DNA of 6,892 nt from Candidatus Cloacimonas sp. 4484_275 (lineage in GTDB: Bacteria; Cloacimonadota; Cloacimonadia; Cloacimonadales; TCS61): NCBI GenBank assembly GCA_002085205.1, contig NATF01000051.1:1-6892 (forward strand). Reading direction: 5' to 3'. A program made the position numbers and the translations under genes. Positions 1-6,471 of this stretch are shown in pieces; the stretch's first letter is position 1; each line of letters starts with the position of its first letter. The notes under the pieces were generated by a model, which saw nothing but the letters and a program-made list of their open reading frames with translations, did no database searches and was not told where the DNA came from.

Positions 1-285
1 CCGTAAAGCTTCGGAATAATATTTTTTCGCTTTGTTCCATTTACCGATGAGTTTGAAAATATTTCCCAATTTCAAAAGGATTTCGCTTTTTATATGATTG
101 CTCTCGTCATTTTCCAAAAGTTTTAATAATCTTTCATAATAATCGATGGCGATTTCATTTTGATAATTATCAGTGGCTTGATCGCCCGCTTTTTCCAAAT
201 AGAAAATTGCCTTTTCGGAAATTTCCGCCTTTTCGAAATGATTCGCCAGTTGCGGCAAATATTCTTCCAAATTGTTCCTCTCTAA
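1..285 (-). pseudogene. TPR tail of the double-cyclase/AAA protein, out of frame with its upstream part and cut by the window edge
   Basis: Reading the minus strand in the frame one base away from the ATPase frame gives 95 open codons from 285 to the window edge, just after an in-frame TGA at 288-286. The translation is clearly protein-like: it begins NNLEEYLPQLANHFEKAE and continues with FYLEKAGDQA, then helical TPR-type segments such as YYERLLKLLEN and LLKLGNIFKLIGKWNKAKKYY. This is the region that follows the ATPase domain in AAA/TPR adenylate-cyclase-like proteins (usual pattern: ...LA-HFE-AG...A--YL--AGD-A). It has no start of its own and no Shine-Dalgarno, so it is the separated C-terminal part of the gene at 170-1789. 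The rest lies beyond position 1. TPR repeats of this kind usually serve protein-protein contacts. I am confident about the frame and its relation to the gene, less so about whether the break is real or an assembly error. Confidence 0.75.
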
Positions 286-1789
286 TCAAAGAGTGTTGGA
301 AGACATATATGATTTCCGAAACGGCTTTCCAGATATTTTCTTTGTCACCCGTTTTCATTATTTCGTTGAGCGGTTTGTTCTCAAGCATGGCGGAAAGTAT
401 GTTCACGGCAAATTCTTTTCCCAATACGGAAGCCGTTTTAATCACTTTTTTCAATTCATCGGTTAATTTATCTATTCTGGAAATAATGATGGAATTAATG
501 GAGGAGGGAATTTTAATGAATTTTGCGTTTTCGCTTCTTTTAAGAGTGAGTTTTCCGTCCTTTTTTTCAAGCAATTGATTTTCCTTCAAAAACAAAATAA
601 TTTGTTCTATGAAAAAAGGATTTCCTTCGCTTTTTTGCCAAATAACATCGAAAAGTTCATTGGAAAAATCCGTTTTAAGTTTGTTCCGAACCAATCGATA
701 TGCGTCGGGTTTTTCAAGATATTTGAGATTAAGATAATGTTCGGTAACATTTTGCAAATTTGCCGAGAAAAAAGTACCGTCATCATTTAATCTACACACA
801 AAAATAATGATGAAAGGATAATTTTCCACATTTCTGATAAGAATTTGCAACAATTCCAAAGAATCGGAATCAATATAATGAGCATCCTCAAATCGCAAAA
901 TGAGCGGTCGTTGTAAAGATTCGGCTTTTATAAGATTTTTGAATGCGTAAAGGAAATTCTGGTATTTTCCTTTGGAATCGAGACGATTGTAAATCGAACC
1001 TTGCCAATGCAAATTTACCATCGCTCCGAGAATGGTTTTGGTGCGAATTAGTTCTTGTTTGAGCTGTTTGTCTGTGGTTAATTCGATTATTTTGTTTATT
1101 TTGCGGGTAAATTTTCTTTTGTTTTCCGCCTGGCTGTTGCGTTCGGATTGTTCAAAATATTCTTTTAAAAAATGAATTATGGGATTAAAACTCGTGGCTA
1201 AAAGTCCGTCAAAAGGGAAATAAAATCGGGTAAATTTATATTTTTTTAATTTTGAATTTCGAGCAAGATAAAGTTCAAATTCGTCTATTAACTTAGTTTT
1301 TCCGATTCCCGCACTTCCGTGAACATAAATTATTCCTCCGAATTTTCCTTTCGTGAGCGGTTCAATAAATTCCGACAATTTTTGTAATTCTTTCTTTCTT
1401 CCGAAAATAGTGTTTTTATCGGACAATTGTTTTTCCGACTGTTGTTTCCGAAGTAATTCGTACACTGCTGTTTTTCTGGAAAATCCTTTGAATGTTTTAT
1501 CGCCTATCTTTTTGAATTGGTATTGTCCGTGACTTGATTTTTGAATGGAAAAATCCGTGTAAATCTTGTTTTGTAAGCTAAGAGAACATAATCTGGCGGA
1601 AAGGTTGACCACATCGCCCATTGCCAAATATTCGCTTCGATAACGATTTTCGATAAATCCGGTAAAAACAGTGCCGCGACTTAAACATACGGTAAATTTT
1701 GCAGGCAGAAAAGTCTTGCATCGAAGAGCAAAATCCAAAGCGTGTTGAAATATTTTTTCGGAAGTTTTAGGAGCACCGAAATATAGCAA
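170..1789 (-). CDS. Second cyclase half-domain plus AAA/NACHT-like ATPase; 5'- and 3'-disrupted fragment of a double-cyclase signalling protein
   Basis: The longest reading uses a TTG codon at 1789 (539 aa), but the frame is open upstream to 1852 and the TTG has no good ribosome site, so the start is probably not genuine. Residues 1-113 match the second half of a class III cyclase domain: it opens with LYFGAP, which follows the metal-aspartate hairpin in the family, and has VVNLSARL (Asn62, Arg66). Residues 127-500 form a STAND/AAA_16-type ATPase: IFGRKKEL entry motif, Walker A GSAGIGKT (158-165), Walker B LILRFEDAHYID (296-307), then EGNPFFIEQ (388-396) and the YVFQHSLIRE segment (495-504) that normally leads into the TPR region. 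After residue 504 the sequence becomes implausible (Gly, Arg, Lys rich) because the true frame continues as the 1-285 fragment. The parental protein type is a soluble multi-domain cyclase-like signal protein related in layout to soluble adenylyl cyclases. Most likely a pseudogene piece; the domain call is firm. Confidence 0.8.
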   Translation of the reverse strand: MLYFGAPKTSEKIFQHALDFALRCKTFLPAKFTVCLSRGTVFTGFIENRYRSEYLAMGDVVNLSARLCSLSLQNKIYTDFSIQKSSHGQYQFKKIGDKTFKGFSRKTAVYELLRKQQSEKQLSDKNTIFGRKKELQKLSEFIEPLTKGKFGGIIYVHGSAGIGKTKLIDEFELYLARNSKLKKYKFTRFYFPFDGLLATSFNPIIHFLKEYFEQSERNSQAENKRKFTRKINKIIELTTDKQLKQELIRTKTILGAMVNLHWQGSIYNRLDSKGKYQNFLYAFKNLIKAESLQRPLILRFEDAHYIDSDSLELLQILIRNVENYPFIIIFVCRLNDDGTFFSANLQNVTEHYLNLKYLEKPDAYRLVRNKLKTDFSNELFDVIWQKSEGNPFFIEQIILFLKENQLLEKKDGKLTLKRSENAKFIKIPSSINSIIISRIDKLTDELKKVIKTASVLGKEFAVNILSAMLENKPLNEIMKTGDKENIWKAVSEIIYVFQHSLIREEQFGRIFAATGESFRKGGNFRKGNFLFGKSGRSSH

Positions 1790-1799
1790 AATGACGGCT

Positions 1800-2540
1800 T
1801 TATTGTCGATTATATTTGTATCTTTGAATTTCTCGAAATTCGCCCGTAATTTCTAATGTTCCGATTATTTCAGATACAAAATTTTCCTGTTCCGATTTTT
1901 GTTCCGATGGAAAAATTTTTGGTTTCTGTTTGGTTTTTACCATTGACGAAAGCGAATTCAAGTGAAAATATCCGTTTTGAGTTTTCTCGAATTTTATTCT
2001 TGTAGGATATTTAATTTTGAAATTTTCCTCGAATAATATTTCATCGGAATTGCAATTTTTTTGGGCTTGTTCGGCTTTATCGATGGCATTTCCCCAAAAA
2101 TAAAATGTTTTCCGCTTCGAAGTTGTGATGATTTTCCAATTTATTTTTCCCTGAGAAATTCCGATCCGATAGGAAAGGTGAAATTTACCGAATTTGGTTT
2201 GTTGTACTCCGATTTCCCGAAAGATCTTTTTTATAAGAAAAGCGGTGATTAAAACCGAGAAATAATATTTTCGAGGAAAAACAGCAATAAATGCATCGCC
2301 GGCAAAAGTGGAAATAAAACCGTTATTTTCATATACGGCATCAATACTCGGACTAAAAACTTTGGTGATTAAATCGGAAAGAATTTCTGCACCTTCTTCA
2401 CCGTTTTCCATTAATTTTCGGGTGATAGTTGAAAATCCGACTATGTCGAGAAATAGAATTGCGCCTTCGAAAGCTCCTTCATAAATATTATTGTTATATT
2501 TTTCCAGAATAAATTCCGGAACAAATTTTCTGATTTTCAT
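1800..2540 (-). CDS. N-terminal class III cyclase homology domain of the same disrupted double-cyclase protein
   Basis: The 246-residue frame starts at an ATG with a fair Shine-Dalgarno (AAGGA, 6 bases upstream). It opens with FVPEFILEKY and then EGAILFLDIVGFS, the first strand of a class III cyclase domain, giving metal ligand Asp32; the second metal aspartate is Asp82 in FAGDAF. Other catalytic positions are altered: the usual base-selecting Lys of K-x-x-GD is Thr78, and the N-x-x-x-R pair is Asp154 and Gln158 in GNAIDKAEQA. This domain is therefore probably weak or regulatory, as is common for one of the two cyclase domains in this family. Residues 224-236 (EIIGTLEITGEFR) look like the linker that leads into cyclase domain 2, but the frame stops ten residues later. 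The second domain resumes in the next frame (1852 onward), so this is the first exon-like piece of one broken gene, not a complete protein. It could still make a free single-domain protein. Confidence 0.8.
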   Translation of the reverse strand: MKIRKFVPEFILEKYNNNIYEGAFEGAILFLDIVGFSTITRKLMENGEEGAEILSDLITKVFSPSIDAVYENNGFISTFAGDAFIAVFPRKYYFSVLITAFLIKKIFREIGVQQTKFGKFHLSYRIGISQGKINWKIITTSKRKTFYFWGNAIDKAEQAQKNCNSDEILFEENFKIKYPTRIKFEKTQNGYFHLNSLSSMVKTKQKPKIFPSEQKSEQENFVSEIIGTLEITGEFREIQRYKYNRQ

Positions 2541-2697
2541 CGTTTTTCCTTTTGCATAAAATGTTTAAAGCCAAATTTTCAGTCAAACAAAAAATAACGA
2601 ATGTGGAGAAGGAAGATAAAAAATATTTGACAGTATGATATATTTTTTCGGAAAAAGATAACGAAAAAAGTGGTAATTTAAATTTCAAAGATAAGGG

Positions 2698-2717
2698 CTC
2701 ATATTGTTTAATATGAG
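2698..2717. other. Small perfect hairpin in the divergent intergenic spacer
   Basis: CTCATATT (2698-2705) pairs perfectly with AATATGAG (2710-2717) around a GTTT loop. It lies 85 bases upstream of the GTG start of the exported protein and 158 bases from the start of the divergent cyclase gene. There is no T-run on either side, so it is not a typical terminator. It could be a 5' leader stem or a dyad operator; the sequence alone does not decide. The rest of the 2541-2801 spacer is A/T-rich and I see no convincing paired -35/-10 promoter in it. Confidence 0.35.
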
Positions 2718-2790
2718 AAGTTGTTAATTTCGAAAAGAAGATTTATTAAATGTAATACTTTTTTGCAGAACATCACAAAATTTCCATTGA

Positions 2791-2797
2791 GGGAGGA
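2791..2797 (+). promoter_or_regulatory. Strong Shine-Dalgarno that sets the GTG start at 2802
   Basis: GGGAGGA lies 4 bases before a GTG codon (GGAGG core, 5-base spacing). The frame is open further upstream to an ATG at 2721, but that start would add 27 basic and polar residues ahead of an ideal signal peptide and has no ribosome site. The GTG makes the protein begin MRKKVLLFLLAF, a classical export signal. Confidence 0.85.
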
Positions 2798-2801
2798 AAA
2801 A

Positions 2802-4829
2802 GTGAGAAAAAAAGTCCTTTTATTTCTGCTTGCATTTATTATTGTTTTTGGCAAAAATCTTATTTTTGCGGAAACCAATGTTGTAAACTTGGAAGAGATT
2901 GCCGGCGACACCATTTATAGCGTGTTTTATTATGATACGAGTTTTGACGACGACGATTCGTGGCGCACGAACAGTTCTGCCGGTTGGTATCAAGAACCGT
3001 ATGATCCGAGTGATAATTTTTACGGAACTTCCGTAAATTCCCATCGTTGGCAAACTTATGCGAATAACGGCGCATCGGTAGATTGCAATTTTGAGGTGAA
3101 TTTGAATACCAACGGAACAAAAACGGGTTGGGTTTGCGGAGTTTACAGTTCCGACCGCTGGAGTATTTCAGGAAATTTTGACATCCAGATCGATTTTGAT
3201 GATTTTTCCGGTTACGGGAATGATGGTGGAGTCGCTTTGTATGCTTACGATGGAATTGATAATTATTTTTATGTGAGAAGAAGAGTGGGTCCGAGCAACA
3301 GATATGATTGGGATGTTATTGTTTCCGGAAATCCGGTGCATTATCAATTTGTAAATACTTCGGATACTTCCGGAAAATTGCGATTGGTACGACACATCAC
3401 CAATGTTTATGCTTATTTTTGGGATTGGAATTCTTCGTCATGGGTTCAAATAGGTTCGCCGTATAATGGTTTTACCACCGCCAATTTATTTGTATCTTTT
3501 GAAATCGGAGTTGATAACGCTTATTGCTCGGCGGATTTGGATAACTTCATTATTAATTACGGAAGCACCAATTTGGGATGTTACGAAAAAGCGGATCGAA
3601 GTTCCGAACAGGCTTTTCCGGAAAGAGCCATTTTGGTTTGTCATGAAAACGGTCTTGATATTTTTGATGCTGATGACAACGAAATGTGGATGAGATTTGA
3701 TAAAAGAGGAAGCAAGAATATTGCTATTCACCAAAATATTGTTGCCGATCATGTCGAAAAGGTTTATGCGAAAAACGGAAAAATATATCTCACTTCTTCT
3801 TTCGGATATATGACCGGTGTTGCCGTGATAGATTTCGTTAATGACAACGCCAGATTCCATGATGCTAATCCCTGGGATGGATGGAATTACAATGCTTCGA
3901 TCGCTTACAGAAATTGCAGCAATGATATTTTCGGTTGGTATGAAAGTACGCACGCTCAATTGGTGAATCATGTGGTGCACGACTTCTCGGTTAAGGAAAT
4001 TGACGGAACAACTTATGTGGCGGTAGCAACCGATGGCGGAATTACTGTCATCAACGAAAACTACGATACTCGAAATAATTGTTATGGTTCTGCGGCAAGC
4101 GCAATTGAAATCGGAGAAAACGGAGTACTTTATTTTACTTGCGGGAATAATTTTAATTATGATGTAAGTTCGTGGAAACCGGGCAGTTCCGATGGGACTT
4201 TTACGAGCGATTATTATTTTCCTTTGAGCGGTGTTCAAACTTTGGAATCTTCAGAAGATTATTTGTTCATAGGTTTTGCTGACGGAATTTCCAAACGTTC
4301 GTATGACGATGTTGAAACGGAATTAATCCATTATGATACGGAAAACGGGATATTGGCTTGTTGTTCAAATGATGTGAGCGATATGGAAATTTATGATAAA
4401 ACATTATGGGTGGGAACTCGTAATACCAGAGGAGACGGATGCGTTTCCGTGATTGATATTATTAACGATAATTTGAAAACATATTTTAATGAGGAAGAAT
4501 ACGGCTTATGTTCTAATGATGTGGTTTCCGTTTCATACTCTCCCAATAATTGCGAATTGATTGTGGGAGCAAGTTCATGCGTTGACCACCTTTCCGGCAC
4601 AACGGGAGCAACTCCGGAACCTGAAAATATTGTTATTTCTTACATACCGGAAAATACCATCAGATTGGAGTGGGACGGCGATATGTGTGCGGTTTCTTAC
4701 AAAATATATTCTTCTTCGCAGCCATATTTGGATGGCGAATGGCAATTGGAAGATGAAATAACTGATACTGTTTGGGAGACTTCCGTCTCTTCCGCGAAAA
4801 AATTCTATTATGTAATTGCAGAATATTGA
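2802..4829 (+). CDS. Exported beta-propeller protein with jelly-roll-like N-terminal domain and C-terminal fibronectin-III-like module
   Basis: The gene encodes 675 residues from the GTG start. A signal peptide spans about residues 1-23 (basic MRKK, hydrophobic core, cleavage after IFA), so the protein is exported. Residues about 40-255 are rich in Asp, Gly, Asn and aromatics and read as a beta-sandwich of the concanavalin/LamG or DUF1349 type (FDIQIDFDDFSG, KLRLVRH, VQIGSPYNGF). Residues about 270-600 look like a beta-propeller: repeated strand pairs such as MEIYDKTLWVGT, GVAVIDFVND, VSVIDIINDN and LFIGFADGI, with CSNDV occurring twice at blade starts. Residues 605-675 resemble a fibronectin type III module (IRLEWDGD, VSYKIYSSSQPY, KKFYYVIAEY). 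This layout is common in surface or secreted proteins of FCB-type bacteria. No catalytic motif and no type IX secretion tail are visible. The protein has 15 cysteines, unusual for such proteins. It stands alone, divergent from the double-cyclase gene and ended by a strong terminator. Specific function unknown; binding of a polysaccharide or protein ligand is only a guess. Confidence 0.8.
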   Translation: MRKKVLLFLLAFIIVFGKNLIFAETNVVNLEEIAGDTIYSVFYYDTSFDDDDSWRTNSSAGWYQEPYDPSDNFYGTSVNSHRWQTYANNGASVDCNFEVNLNTNGTKTGWVCGVYSSDRWSISGNFDIQIDFDDFSGYGNDGGVALYAYDGIDNYFYVRRRVGPSNRYDWDVIVSGNPVHYQFVNTSDTSGKLRLVRHITNVYAYFWDWNSSSWVQIGSPYNGFTTANLFVSFEIGVDNAYCSADLDNFIINYGSTNLGCYEKADRSSEQAFPERAILVCHENGLDIFDADDNEMWMRFDKRGSKNIAIHQNIVADHVEKVYAKNGKIYLTSSFGYMTGVAVIDFVNDNARFHDANPWDGWNYNASIAYRNCSNDIFGWYESTHAQLVNHVVHDFSVKEIDGTTYVAVATDGGITVINENYDTRNNCYGSAASAIEIGENGVLYFTCGNNFNYDVSSWKPGSSDGTFTSDYYFPLSGVQTLESSEDYLFIGFADGISKRSYDDVETELIHYDTENGILACCSNDVSDMEIYDKTLWVGTRNTRGDGCVSVIDIINDNLKTYFNEEEYGLCSNDVVSVSYSPNNCELIVGASSCVDHLSGTTGATPEPENIVISYIPENTIRLEWDGDMCAVSYKIYSSSQPYLDGEWQLEDEITDTVWETSVSSAKKFYYVIAEY

Positions 4830-4838
4830 TAAGAAAAA

Positions 4839-4874
4839 GGAAGAGGTTTTTTTATTTATTGAAAAACCTCTTCC
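4839..4874. terminator. Bidirectional intrinsic terminator between converging genes
   Basis: GGAAGAGGTTTTT (4839-4851) and AAAAACCTCTTCC (4862-4874) form a perfect 13-base-pair stem with a 10-base loop, starting 10 bases after the stop of the exported protein gene. On the plus strand it is followed by a T-rich run (gttgttttgttgtttt). On the minus strand the stem is followed by TTTTTCTTATC. It can therefore end transcription from the left and also from the cyclase operon arriving from the right. Confidence 0.88.
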
Positions 4875-5014
4875 GTTGTTTTGTTGTTTTCTATTTCGAG
4901 TGAATCTATATTTTGCAGATTGAGACTGGTTATTATAATATTTGTTGGTTGCAAAAAAAATTTCAAACCGGAAATAGAAAAAATATTTTCTGGAATATAT
5001 TTTACCACAGAAAC

Positions 5015-5078
5015 TTGACGGACTCGTAAAAAGTCGTTTCAAACTTAAAAATGTCATCTTGAGCGGAGACGAAGAATC
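5015..5078. repeat. Probable dispersed intergenic repeat with tgtcatcttgagcggag core
   Basis: The segment just downstream of the cyclase stop contains TGACGGACTCGTAAAAAGTCG (about 5016-5036) and then TGTCATCTTGAGCGGAGACG followed by AAGAATC (5052-5078). From memory, the second part matches a sequence scattered between genes in many bacterial and metagenomic genomes, often mis-annotated as short proteins when read through. The first part also resembles a block that recurs in intergenic DNA. Only one copy is in this window, so repetition cannot be shown here. It is more G+C-rich than its surroundings and is not coding in any convincing frame. Confidence 0.55.
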
Positions 5079-5085
5079 AAACAGA

Positions 5086-6069
5086 TTAATTTATTTTTTT
5101 ATTAATTTCTTTAATAATATTCCTGAGCACTTCATTCTTAGCTATCGAAAAATCTATTTTCAATTTTATCCCGTTATCAGGTGCATCTATTTCGAGTATA
5201 TCGTTTTTTGAAGAATCTTTTATTCTTAATACTTTATGAGCAATCATTTCTTGGTGAAATCCTTTTAAACTTAATGAAATATAAGGCTCACAAATGATTT
5301 TGTTTTTAATTAAGCCCCAAGTTTCATGACTTATTAGAATTTCGTCAGCTTCTGCTGAGCTTTCGAGGCGTGCGGCAAAATTTACGGGGTTTCCGATAAT
5401 TGTATAATCCATTCTTTCTGACGATCCGAAATTACCAACAGTACAAAACCCTGTTGCTATTCCGATTCTGATTTGTAAAGGTTCTTGATATCCGTGTTCA
5501 AACCATAATTTTTGTAGATCTTTCATCTTTTCTCGCATTTCAATTGCCATGCTAACGCACCGAAAAGCATGATCTTCATCAGAAGTAAAATCAGGATCAC
5601 CAAAAAAAGCTAAGATTGCATCACCCCAATATTTATCTAAATTCCCACCCCACTTAATAACTATTTTAGTCATTTCCTCAAGGTATGAATTTAGAAATGT
5701 TGCTAAAGCTTCTCCTTCCATATGAGACGAAATATAAGAAAAATCTTTAATATCGGAAAAGAAAACAGTAAGTTTTTTCCTTTTCGTAACGAGTTCTACT
5801 TTTTCTTTACCTTGGGTAATTTTTTTAAAAAGCTGATAGGAGACATACTTTCCCAATCTTTCCATTATAATTTTTAATCTATGTTGTTGATTGTCACTAA
5901 CTTTTGTAAGAGTTTTTGTTTGTCGAAATAACCGTTGATAGCTTTTTAAAAGGATTTGATATTTCTCGAGTAAAAATTTTATTGATATTTTCTCGGTTTC
6001 AAGTACTTTTTTTGCTTCTTTAATAACTTTAATTTCATTTTGAAATTCTGCATCAATATTACTTTTCAT
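5086..6069 (-). CDS. Class III adenylate/guanylate cyclase with N-terminal coiled coil, likely output enzyme of the SiaB/SiaC switch
   Basis: This 327-residue soluble protein makes cAMP or cGMP. Residues 1-90 are a charged helical stalk containing YQRLFRQTKTLTKVSDNQQ (44-62). Residues about 98-284 form a complete class III cyclase domain: metal ligands Asp106 (FFSDIKDFS) and Asp150 (DKYWGDA), base-selecting Lys146 and Asp221 (DYTIIGNPVNFAARL), and transition-state Asn230 and Arg234. Lys plus Asp at the selecting positions favours ATP, hence adenylate cyclase, although this is a family rule and not proof. About 43 further residues, ending in KEINKKIN, follow the domain and match nothing I recognise. 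There is no membrane segment or sensor domain, so regulation must come from a partner. The ATG lies 18 bases after the siaC-like stop and lacks a clear Shine-Dalgarno, suggesting translation coupled to the upstream gene. It is the last gene of the operon and is followed by the shared terminator at 4839-4874. Confidence 0.92.
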   Translation of the reverse strand: MKSNIDAEFQNEIKVIKEAKKVLETEKISIKFLLEKYQILLKSYQRLFRQTKTLTKVSDNQQHRLKIIMERLGKYVSYQLFKKITQGKEKVELVTKRKKLTVFFSDIKDFSYISSHMEGEALATFLNSYLEEMTKIVIKWGGNLDKYWGDAILAFFGDPDFTSDEDHAFRCVSMAIEMREKMKDLQKLWFEHGYQEPLQIRIGIATGFCTVGNFGSSERMDYTIIGNPVNFAARLESSAEADEILISHETWGLIKNKIICEPYISLSLKGFHQEMIAHKVLRIKDSSKNDILEIDAPDNGIKLKIDFSIAKNEVLRNIIKEINKKIN

Positions 6070-6087
6070 AGTGCTGTTTATTGATAA

Positions 6088-6471
6088 TCACTCATCCAAA
6101 AAAGGGACTAATTTGTAAGGAAAGGTATGCTCTTCCAGAAATATTTCTCCATTATCAAGACTATCTTCATCATCTTCTTCATAATACCAGTTAAGAAAAA
6201 TATTTCCATTGTTATTATGGAAATCCTGTATCATTTCTAATATTTCAGTAACAATTTTGCTGCTACTTGTATTCAAATATGTGATCTTCAATTCGACTGT
6301 GATTTTTCTGTTTTTATCTTTGAAATACTCAGTAAGCCAATTCATTACTTCATGATAAAAAATTCCGGCATTTTCAGGATAAGATTCTCCCATTATTTGA
6401 ATTAAGTTATTTACCGGATCTAAATTAATTTCAGGTGTAGATCGGGTTTTGCTAATTTTTAACGGTTTCAT
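6088..6471 (-). CDS. siaC: SiaC family (DUF1987) regulatory phosphoprotein
   Basis: The 127-residue protein matches the SiaC/DUF1987 family along its length: KTRSTPEINLDP near the start, GESYPENAGIFYHEVMNWL (28-46), TYLNTSSSK (64-72), NWYYEEDDED (94-103) and the closing FPYKLVPF. In Pseudomonas aeruginosa SiaC, a SpoIIAA-like regulator, the threonine in the same LNTSS motif is residue 68; here it is also Thr68. In that system SiaB phosphorylates this threonine, a PP2C-type phosphatase (SiaA) removes the phosphate, and the unphosphorylated form binds and activates the diguanylate cyclase SiaD. The start ATG overlaps the siaB-like stop by four bases (ATGA) and has its own strong Shine-Dalgarno (AAGGAG, 5-base spacing). 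Its downstream neighbour is a class III cyclase rather than a GGDEF enzyme, so its target is inferred to be that cyclase. Confidence 0.9.
   Translation of the reverse strand: MKPLKISKTRSTPEINLDPVNNLIQIMGESYPENAGIFYHEVMNWLTEYFKDKNRKITVELKITYLNTSSSKIVTEILEMIQDFHNNNGNIFLNWYYEEDDEDSLDNGEIFLEEHTFPYKLVPFLDE

Noticed and set aside
2581..2586. Minus-strand TTGACT upstream of the cyclase gene at 2540 as a -35 box
   Set aside because: The hexamer 17 bases downstream is CATTTT, a poor -10 match; too weak in such AT-rich DNA.
2627..2632. Perfect TTGACA that could be a -35 box for the exported protein gene
   Set aside because: No -10-like hexamer lies 16-18 bases downstream (the region is cggaaaaag), and TATGAT follows only one base after it. 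I do not call a promoter.
2721..2801. In-frame upstream ATG that would lengthen the exported protein by 27 residues
   Set aside because: No ribosome site, and it would bury the signal peptide; the GTG at 2802 has GGAGG at ideal spacing.
3486..4238. Long open frame on the minus strand opposite the exported protein gene
   Set aside because: It is the antisense shadow of a convincing gene: low-complexity Ile/Ser/Arg-rich translation, no family resemblance and no ribosome site.
4575..5057. Minus-strand open frame of about 160 codons across the terminator and repeat
   Set aside because: It reads through a strong terminator and the dispersed repeat; its start MTFLSLKRLFTS is the repeat itself. 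No domain is visible.
6281..6306. TGTGA...TGTGA motif that might be a CRP-like site
   Set aside because: It lies inside the siaC-like coding region, is a direct and not an inverted arrangement, and does not fit the CRP consensus.
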